Shown here piece by piece: positions 58,585 through 64,000 of a DNA stretch of 64,000 nt. The notes below the pieces were generated by a model, which was not told the origin of the DNA, searched no databases, and saw nothing but the letters and a program-made list of their open reading frames with translations. Within the stretch, counting starts at the first letter, position 1, and every line of letters begins with the position of its first letter. Both the position numbers and the translations under genes were made by a program. Source of the DNA: Variovorax sp. J2L1-78 (GTDB lineage: Bacteria > Pseudomonadota > Gammaproteobacteria > Burkholderiales > Burkholderiaceae_C); contig NZ_JASZYB010000003.1 of NCBI RefSeq assembly GCF_030317205.1, positions 558,001-622,000 of the forward strand, given 5' to 3'.

Positions 58585-59460
58585 TTGAAACGCATTCTTC
58601 TGTTTGTCCTGACCAATGTGATGGTGGTCGCCGTGCTGGGCGTGGTCGCCAGCCTGCTCGGCGTCAACCGCTTTCTCACGGCCAACGGGCTCAACCTCAC
58701 GGCGCTGCTGGGCTTCGCGCTCGTCATGGGCTTCGGCGGCGCGATCATCTCGCTGCTCATCAGCAAGCCGATGGCCAAGTGGACGGCCGGCCTGCGCATG
58801 ATCGACGCGCCCCAGTCGCCCGACGAGGCCTGGATCGTCGCGACCGTGCGCAAGTTCGCCGACAAGGCGGGCATCGGCATGCCGGAGGTCGGCATCTTCG
58901 AGGGCGAGCCCAACGCCTTCGCCACCGGCGCGTTCAAGAACTCGTCGCTGGTCGCGGTGTCGACCGGCCTGCTGCAGAACATGACGCGCGAAGAGGTCGA
59001 GGCGGTGATTGGCCACGAGGTCGCCCACATCGCCAACGGCGACATGGTCACTATGACGCTGATCCAGGGCGTGATGAACACCTTCGTCGTGTTCCTGTCG
59101 CGCGTGATCGGCTATGCGGTCGATTCCTTCCTGCGCCGCGGCGACGACCGCAGCTCGGGCCCGGGCATCGGCTACATGGTCACCACCATCGTGCTGGACA
59201 TCGTGCTGGGCTTCGCCGCCGCGATCGTCGTGGCCTGGTTCTCGCGCCAGCGCGAATTCCGCGCCGATGCCGGTGCCGCCCAGCTGATGGGCCGCAAGCA
59301 GCCGATGATGAACGCGCTGGCCCGGCTGGGCGGCCTGCCGGCCGGCGAACTGCCGAAGGCGGTCGAGGCGATGGGCATCACCGGCGCGGTGGGCAAGCTC
59401 TTCGCGACGCACCCACCCATCGAAGAGCGCATCGCTGCGCTGCAGAACGCGCAGGGCTGA
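58585..59460 (+). CDS. htpX: membrane zinc metalloprotease HtpX
   Basis: Heat-shock-linked protease that degrades misfolded membrane proteins. 291 residues, with two N-terminal hydrophobic segments, the zinc motif HEVAH at 144-148, a third ligand Glu224 in SRQREFRADAGA, and FATHPPIEERI near the end. The start is taken as the TTG at 58585, with GGAG nine bases upstream; it gives the family N-terminus KRILLFVLTN. An ATG at 58528 lies inside the preceding gene and would add 19 residues without family support. Confidence 0.94.
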   Translation: MKRILLFVLTNVMVVAVLGVVASLLGVNRFLTANGLNLTALLGFALVMGFGGAIISLLISKPMAKWTAGLRMIDAPQSPDEAWIVATVRKFADKAGIGMPEVGIFEGEPNAFATGAFKNSSLVAVSTGLLQNMTREEVEAVIGHEVAHIANGDMVTMTLIQGVMNTFVVFLSRVIGYAVDSFLRRGDDRSSGPGIGYMVTTIVLDIVLGFAAAIVVAWFSRQREFRADAGAAQLMGRKQPMMNALARLGGLPAGELPKAVEAMGITGAVGKLFATHPPIEERIAALQNAQG

Positions 59461-59529
59461 TGCAGGGCGGCGGCGGGGCCGCCGCGCGGGCATTCACCGG
59501 GTCACTCATCGCATGAACTGGAGTACCGC

Positions 59530-59958
59530 ATGGAGACACAGGAACTGCACCGGGGCCGCCTCATCGACCACATCCAGCTGGTCGTGCGGGATCTGAAGGC
59601 GAGCCAGGATTTCTACACCGCCGTCTTCGCGACGATCGGGGTGCCGCTGGGCGGCACCGCCGACGGCTACTTCTGGGCCGACGAGCTCTTCGTCTCCACC
59701 GCCGACAGCGAGGCGGCGCAGGGCCACCTGACCGGGCGGCACCACTTGGCCTTCCAGGCCAAGGACCGCGCCACGGTCGATGCCTTCTACCGCGCCGCCC
59801 TGGCGCATGGGGGCCGCGACAACGGCGCGCCGGGCGAACGCCCCTACCACCCCGGCTACTACGCCGCCTTCGTGCTCGACCCGGACGGCAACAACATCGA
59901 GGCCGTGTTCCACGGCGAGGCGACGCGCAGCGCCGCCTCGGTGAAGGTCACTTTCTAG
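59530..59958 (+). CDS. VOC-family (glyoxalase/bleomycin-resistance fold) protein
   Basis: 142-residue single-domain VOC protein: IDHIQLVVRDLKASQDFYTAVF at the start, HHLAFQAKDRATVDAFYRAAL in the middle and FVLDPDGNNIEAVFH at the end, with the His and Glu positions typical of the metal site. Reaction and substrate cannot be inferred. Its stop shares CTAG with the convergent ProQ/FinO gene. Confidence 0.9.
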   Translation: METQELHRGRLIDHIQLVVRDLKASQDFYTAVFATIGVPLGGTADGYFWADELFVSTADSEAAQGHLTGRHHLAFQAKDRATVDAFYRAALAHGGRDNGAPGERPYHPGYYAAFVLDPDGNNIEAVFHGEATRSAASVKVTF

Positions 59959-60902
59959 TTCGCTTCCGGCGAGGCTGCTGCCGGCTGGGCCGGCGCTTCG
60001 GCCGCCTGCGCGGCCTTCGTTGCCCGCTCGGCCTCCGTCGCCTGGTCCTTGCGCACGCGCTGCAGCGTGCGCGCGACCTCCTTCGGGTCCATGCCGTACA
60101 TGTCGGCGAATTCGGCCTCGGTCTTGCCGCTGGCCTCGAAGGCGCGCATCAGCGCTTCGCGCTTGGCGGCCTGGCGCGCCAGTTCGGCCAGGGCGTCGTC
60201 GAGCGCAGCGTTCGACGCGTCGTCGCGGGCGCGCACGCGTTCGGCGTAGGCCTCGCGGCCCACGCCCGAGGCTTCGATCGCCGCGATGATGCGGTCGCGC
60301 AGCTGGCCGCTCAGGTCGTCCTTGGTGCGGCCCTGGCGGCGGCGGAACACTTCGAGGATCGCGTGGTGGATGTGCTCGGGCGCCACCGGCTCGACCGGGT
60401 TGCCCTGCAGGTCGTGGCGCGGATGGCCGGCGGCCACGCATTCGAGGTAGCGGGTCGAGCGGGCGTGCAGGCCCATCGCGAGCTTGAGATCTTCCGCCTT
60501 GAACTCGTCGCCGTGGGCGGCGAGCAGTTCCTGGTAGATGCCCAGCTTGAGCGGGCGGAAGCGCGCGCCGAAGAGCTGCGGGTACAGCTCGAACAGGCGT
60601 TCGAGCACCGGGTGCACCTTGCGCGGCGCGGGCGCACCGTTCTTGCGTGCGGGCTGCTGGCCAGCCGGTTGCTGTGCCTTCTGCGCTGCGGGCGCCTGGC
60701 CCGCTTCGGCCGCCGGGCGTTCGCCCTTGCCGCCACGGCGGCCGCGGCCACCGCGCGAGCGCTTCCGGGCAGGCGCGTCGGTCGATGGTGTGTCGGGCGA
60801 CGGCATCTCGGTCGACGATGTATCAGCAACGGGCGCGACAGGTGCGATCGCTGCAGGTGCGTCGCTCGTCGGCGCGGTGGTGTGGTCGGGAGCTTCGGTC
60901 AT
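59955..60902 (-). CDS. ProQ/FinO-family RNA-binding protein
   Basis: 315 residues. The FinO domain spans about 97-205, with HPVLERLFELYPQLF and RPLKLGIYQELLAAH. It is preceded by a disordered region with RSRGGRGRRGGKG (about 49-60), a second likely RNA contact. A long helical, charged C-terminal part (to 315) has no ProQ-like Tudor domain signature. Such proteins bind structured small RNAs and mRNA 3' ends. The start at 60902 follows the usual short acidic opening; 59 bp separate it from the flavin-reductase gene upstream. Confidence 0.88.
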   Translation of the reverse strand: MTEAPDHTTAPTSDAPAAIAPVAPVADTSSTEMPSPDTPSTDAPARKRSRGGRGRRGGKGERPAAEAGQAPAAQKAQQPAGQQPARKNGAPAPRKVHPVLERLFELYPQLFGARFRPLKLGIYQELLAAHGDEFKAEDLKLAMGLHARSTRYLECVAAGHPRHDLQGNPVEPVAPEHIHHAILEVFRRRQGRTKDDLSGQLRDRIIAAIEASGVGREAYAERVRARDDASNAALDDALAELARQAAKREALMRAFEASGKTEAEFADMYGMDPKEVARTLQRVRKDQATEAERATKAAQAAEAPAQPAAASPEAN

Positions 60903-60961
60903 CGATTCGGTTCGTGTGAGGCCGCGCGCCGGGCGCAGCGTGAAGGGCGATGGCGCCGCGC

Positions 60962-61585
60962 TCAGCGCGGACGGAACATCTTGAAGAGATTGTCGCGGGT
61001 GACGGTGAAGTAGTCGGCCGGGCCGCCACCGCGCAGGATGGGCTCGGCCGCCGCCGTGTCGTAGATGCCGTCGTTCAGCAGCCGGCGCGCGATGTGTACG
61101 CCCACCACCTGGCCCAGCACCAGCCAGGTGGGCACCTGCGTGCCGTCGATGGTTTCGAGCTGCACGATCTGCGTGAGCTTGCACTCGAAGGACACGGGGC
61201 TCTCGGCCACGCGCGGCACCGCGATGCAGCGCGACGCCACGGGCGTGAGGCCCGCCAGTTCGAACTCGTCGACCTCCGGCGGCACGGCCGCGCAGGATGC
61301 GTTCATCCGCTCGGCCAGCGGTCGCGTCGCCAAATTCCAGCCGAACTCGCCCGTCTCGCGGATGTTGTGCAGGCTGTCCTTGGCGCCGATGCTGGCGAAG
61401 CCGACGATCGGCGGCGTGTAGTTGAAGCCGTTGAAGAAGCTGTAGGGCGCCAGGTTGCGCACGCCCGATGCGCTCTGCGACGAGATCCAGCCGATGGGGC
61501 GCGGGCCGACCATCGCGTTGAACGGGTCGTGCGGCAGGCCGTGGCCCTGGGCGGGCTCGTAGAAGTGGAAATCGTCGGTCGTCAT
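60962..61585 (-). CDS. flavin reductase family protein
   Basis: 207-residue FMN-binding split-barrel protein. VGPRPIGWISSQSASGVRNLAPYSFF is the family's flavin-binding opening, and SFECKLTQIVQL follows in the second half. It may supply reduced flavin to a monooxygenase or act directly on a small substrate; no monooxygenase gene is adjacent. It lies 19 bp after the COG2509-type flavoprotein gene, so the two probably form one transcript. Confidence 0.9.
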   Translation of the reverse strand: MTTDDFHFYEPAQGHGLPHDPFNAMVGPRPIGWISSQSASGVRNLAPYSFFNGFNYTPPIVGFASIGAKDSLHNIRETGEFGWNLATRPLAERMNASCAAVPPEVDEFELAGLTPVASRCIAVPRVAESPVSFECKLTQIVQLETIDGTQVPTWLVLGQVVGVHIARRLLNDGIYDTAAAEPILRGGGPADYFTVTRDNLFKMFRPR

Positions 61586-61604
61586 GGGTGTCCCTGGTGG
61601 GGTG

Positions 61605-63272
61605 TCAGGTCGGCACGCGCAGGGCTTGCGCGTCTTGCAGCACGGCGCGCGCCACCGCCTCGGCCACCTTGATGCCGTCCACGCCGGCCGACAGGATGCC
61701 GCCCGCGTAGCTCGCGCCTTCGCCGGCCGGGAAGAGGCCGCGCGTGTTCAGGCTCTGGAAGTCCTCTCCGCGCGTGATCTTGATGGGCGACGAGGTGCGC
61801 GTCTCGACGCCGGTCAGCACCGCGTCGGGCGTGTCGAAGCCCTTGATCTTGCGGCCGAACGCGGGAAAGGCCTCGCGCATCGCCTCGATCGCGTAGGCCG
61901 GCAGGGCCTGGTGCAGGTCGGTCGGTGTCACGCCCGGCTTGTACGAGGGTTTGATGCTGCGCAGCTCGGTCGACGGCGTGTCGGCGATGAAGTCGCCCAC
62001 CAGCTGGCCCGGCGCGCGGTAGTCGCTGCCGCCGAGCACGAAGGCGTTGGATTCGAGTTGGCGCTGCAGCAGCATGCCGGCCAGCGGATGACCCGTTTTC
62101 CCGTCTTCCCAGCCGGGATAGTCCGAGGGTTCGATGCCCACCACGATGCCCGCGTTGGCGTTGCGTTCGTTGCGCGAGTACTGGCTCATGCCGTTGGTCA
62201 CGACGCGCCCAGGCTCACTGGTCGCTGCGACCACCGTGCCACCCGGGCACATGCAGAAGCTGTAGACCGAGCGCCCGTTGCTCGCGTGGTGCACCAGCTT
62301 GTAGTCCGCCGCGCCCAGCAGCGGATGGCCCGCGTGGCGGCCCCAGCGCGCACGGTCGATCAGGCCCTGCGGATGCTCGACGCGGAAGCCGATCGAGAAG
62401 GGCTTGGCCTCGATGTGCACGCCGCGTGCGTGCAGCATCTCGAAGGTGTCGCGCGAGCTGTGGCCGAGCGCCAGCACGACGTGGTCGCAGCGCAGTTCGC
62501 TCGACAGGCCGGTGCGCTGGTCGAGCACGGTCAGGCCGCGCAGGTGGCCCGCTTCGATGTGCACGTCGGTCACGCGCTGCTCGAAGCGGATCTCGCCGCC
62601 CAGCGCCACGATCTGCTCGCGCATGTTCTCCACCACCTTCACCAGCTTGAAGGTGCCGATGTGCGGATGCGCGACGTAGAGGATCTCGGGCGGCGCGCCG
62701 GCCTTGACGAACTCTTCCATCACCTTGCGGCCGAGGAAGCGCGGGTCCTTGATCTGGCTCCAGAGCTTGCCGTCGGAAAAGGTGCCGGCGCCGCCTTCGC
62801 CGAACTGCACGTTCGACTCGGGGTTGAGCGTGCTCTTGCGCCACAGGCCCCAGGTGTCGCGCGTGCGCTGGCGCACGGTCTTGCCGCGCTCCAGCACGAT
62901 CGGCTTGAAGCCCATCTTGGCGAGCATCAGCGCCGCGAAGATGCCGCAGGGCCCGAAGCCGACCACCACGGGACGGATCGGCAGATCGGCCGGCGCGTGC
63001 GCGGGTGGGTGGTACGACATGTCGGGCGTCACCATCACGCGTGGGTTGCCCGCCAGCTTGGCCAGCAGCTTCGGCTCTGTCGACGGGTCGGTCAGCGTCA
63101 CGTCGACGATGAAGACCTGCAGCAGGTCGACCTTGCGCGCGTCGAAGCTGCGCTTGTGGACGTGGATGTTGGCGATGGCGTCGGCATCGACGCCGAGCAA
63201 GCCCTGCACCGCGCGTGGCAACGCGTCGGACGGCGGATCCAGGGGGAGCTTGATTTCGGAGAGGCGGAGCAT
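61605..63272 (-). CDS. FAD-dependent dehydrogenase, COG2509 type
   Basis: Uncharacterised NAD(P)/FAD-dependent oxidoreductase of 555 residues. A roughly 90-residue N-terminal domain is followed by the dinucleotide loop VGFGPCGIFAALMLAKMG and then NVQFGEGGAGTFSDGKL, the family hallmark. VLALGHSSRDTFEML and the terminal GEGASYAGGILSAGVDGIK complete the FAD site. The function of this widespread family is not known to me. It is adjacent to and upstream of the flavin reductase gene. Confidence 0.88.
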   Translation of the reverse strand: MLRLSEIKLPLDPPSDALPRAVQGLLGVDADAIANIHVHKRSFDARKVDLLQVFIVDVTLTDPSTEPKLLAKLAGNPRVMVTPDMSYHPPAHAPADLPIRPVVVGFGPCGIFAALMLAKMGFKPIVLERGKTVRQRTRDTWGLWRKSTLNPESNVQFGEGGAGTFSDGKLWSQIKDPRFLGRKVMEEFVKAGAPPEILYVAHPHIGTFKLVKVVENMREQIVALGGEIRFEQRVTDVHIEAGHLRGLTVLDQRTGLSSELRCDHVVLALGHSSRDTFEMLHARGVHIEAKPFSIGFRVEHPQGLIDRARWGRHAGHPLLGAADYKLVHHASNGRSVYSFCMCPGGTVVAATSEPGRVVTNGMSQYSRNERNANAGIVVGIEPSDYPGWEDGKTGHPLAGMLLQRQLESNAFVLGGSDYRAPGQLVGDFIADTPSTELRSIKPSYKPGVTPTDLHQALPAYAIEAMREAFPAFGRKIKGFDTPDAVLTGVETRTSSPIKITRGEDFQSLNTRGLFPAGEGASYAGGILSAGVDGIKVAEAVARAVLQDAQALRVPT

Positions 63273-63440
63273 GGCGTGCGGCCCGTGATGATCGGGCAGG
63301 TGGCGTTCGCGGAGGCGCCTATTGTAGGGAGGCCGTCCGCGCCGCGCCTGTAGGCAAAAGTCAGCCGGGAAACTACGGGTGCACCGCGCGTGCCATGGGT
63401 CTATCTTGAGTGGGTCGACCGATCACTGCAGGAGACATCC

Positions 63441-63626
63441 ATGCTCATCGTCACGAAATCGTTGGTGGCCAGCGGCGTCGCTGCTCTGGCCATGAGCGGA
63501 ACGCCCTTGCCGGACAGCACGCGTGAAGGCCAGGCCGCCGCGCCGGCCACCCCCATTGCCGCCAATGCTGCGCCGCAATACTGCCCCGGCGGCTGCAACC
63601 TCTGGGGGATGCTGGGGTCGCGCTAG
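63441..63626 (+). CDS. small exported-like peptide with CPGGC motif
   Basis: 61 residues, no family recognised. The first 20 residues could be a short signal or membrane segment. An Ala/Pro-rich middle follows, and the end is YCPGGCNLWG with Cys48 and Cys52. GCAGGAG lies seven bases before the ATG, a good ribosome site, which supports translation. The stop shares CTAG with the stop of the convergent cysteine synthase gene. It could be a small secreted or membrane-attached peptide; the function is unknown. Confidence 0.55.
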   Translation: MLIVTKSLVASGVAALAMSGTPLPDSTREGQAAAPATPIAANAAPQYCPGGCNLWGMLGSR

Positions 63627-64000
63627 GCCGGCAGAAAGCCTTCGACCGACAGGTAGCGTTCGCCCGTGTCGTAGTTGAAGCCCAGCACCACGGCGTCGTC
63701 CGCCAGCTCGGGCAGCTTCTGCGCGATGGCCGCCAGCGTGGCGCCCGACGAGATGCCCACCAACACGCCTTCTTCGCGGGCCGAGCGTCGCGCCATCTCG
63801 CGCGCTGGGTCGGCATCGACCTGGATCACGCCGTCGAGCAAGGCCATGTCGAGGATCTTCGGCACGAAGCCCGCGCCGATGCCCTGGATGGGGTGGGGCG
63901 AGGGCGCACCGCCTGACAACACGGGCGACGCGACCGGCTCGACCGCGTAGACCTTCAGCTTCGGCCATTTCGCCTTCAGCACCTTCGCCACGCCCGTGAT
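63623..64000 (-). CDS. cysK: cysteine synthase (C-terminal part, cut by window edge)
   Basis: PLP-dependent O-acetylserine sulfhydrylase. Only the last 126 codons (125 residues) are inside the window. They include IQGIGAGFVP, VGISSGATLAA and NYDTGERYLS, all conserved in CysK near the C-terminus. The ending LSVEGFLPA is normal, so the 3' end is intact. CysK is favoured over CysM by the IQGIGAGF segment. Confidence 0.88.
   Translation of the reverse strand: MTGVAKVLKAKWPKLKVYAVEPVASPVLSGGAPSPHPIQGIGAGFVPKILDMALLDGVIQVDADPAREMARRSAREEGVLVGISSGATLAAIAQKLPELADDAVVLGFNYDTGERYLSVEGFLPA

Noticed and set aside
1..64000. Possible mobile elements, prophage, CRISPR, tRNA or rRNA genes.
   Set aside because: No transposase, integrase or phage gene, no regular short repeats with unique spacers, and no tRNA- or rRNA-like sequence was recognised by eye. 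A tRNA scan could still find a missed tRNA.

Overview
The window is high-GC DNA, densely coded on both strands, with short intergenic gaps. No rRNA, tRNA, transposase, integrase or CRISPR array was seen. Family content (SlmA, HypT-type LysR, several TRAP transporters, a gltIJKL system, TesB-type thioesterases, a ProQ/FinO protein with an RGG-rich N-terminus) suggests a betaproteobacterium of the Comamonadaceae, most like Variovorax or Acidovorax. That placement is inferred from gene content and style, not from a marker gene. Both edges cut genes: a glycosyltransferase at the left and a cysteine synthase at the right.

Layout. Positions 1-10500 hold a surface-polysaccharide cluster: glycosyltransferases, a Wzm/Wzt-type ABC exporter, ManC, a WecA/MraY-like initiating transferase, a Wzx-like flippase and galE. 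The housekeeping genes argB and slmA flank its end. Positions 11400-13840 carry a cysteine-rich DUF1326/DUF2182 pair joined by two tiny repeat-derived reading frames, then an EamA transporter. A catalase follows. Positions 15505-24546 look like one sugar-acid catabolic unit. A GntR/FadR-type regulator, a TRAP transporter, a UxaA-type dehydratase and an Ldh-family oxidoreductase run leftward. Two SDR dehydrogenases and a fumarylacetoacetase-family hydrolase run rightward. A strong inverted-repeat operator candidate lies between the two arms.

Positions 24700-33450 are a fatty-acid beta-oxidation operon: TetR regulator, acyl-CoA dehydrogenase, a DUF2147 protein, a FadB-like fusion, thiolase, thioesterase and enoyl-CoA hydratase. 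Next come an Atm1-like exporter, a hydroxyacid dehydrogenase, a HypT-like regulator and the gltIJKL glutamate/aspartate importer with terminators after gltI and gltL. Positions 41000-47700 hold Rnk, a GNAT enzyme, a second TRAP system and a divergent GGDEF-EAL protein followed by a Crp/Fnr regulator. Positions 47708-55800 are an IclR-controlled peptide-type ABC importer with an amidase; the same 14-bp motif lies upstream of both the regulator gene and the transporter operon. The right end carries pyrC, an NYN-LOTUS protein, DUF3025, HtpX, a VOC protein, ProQ/FinO, a flavin reductase, a COG2509-like flavoprotein, a small Cys-containing peptide gene and cysK.

The most unusual non-coding signals are three. 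One is the tandem mini-ORF relay at 12032-12159. The second is a three-copy palindromic element (20164, 48987, 53068) whose stem shows compensatory base changes and which sits inside transporter operons. The third is a long imperfect inverted repeat at 43081-43286 inside a TRAP operon.
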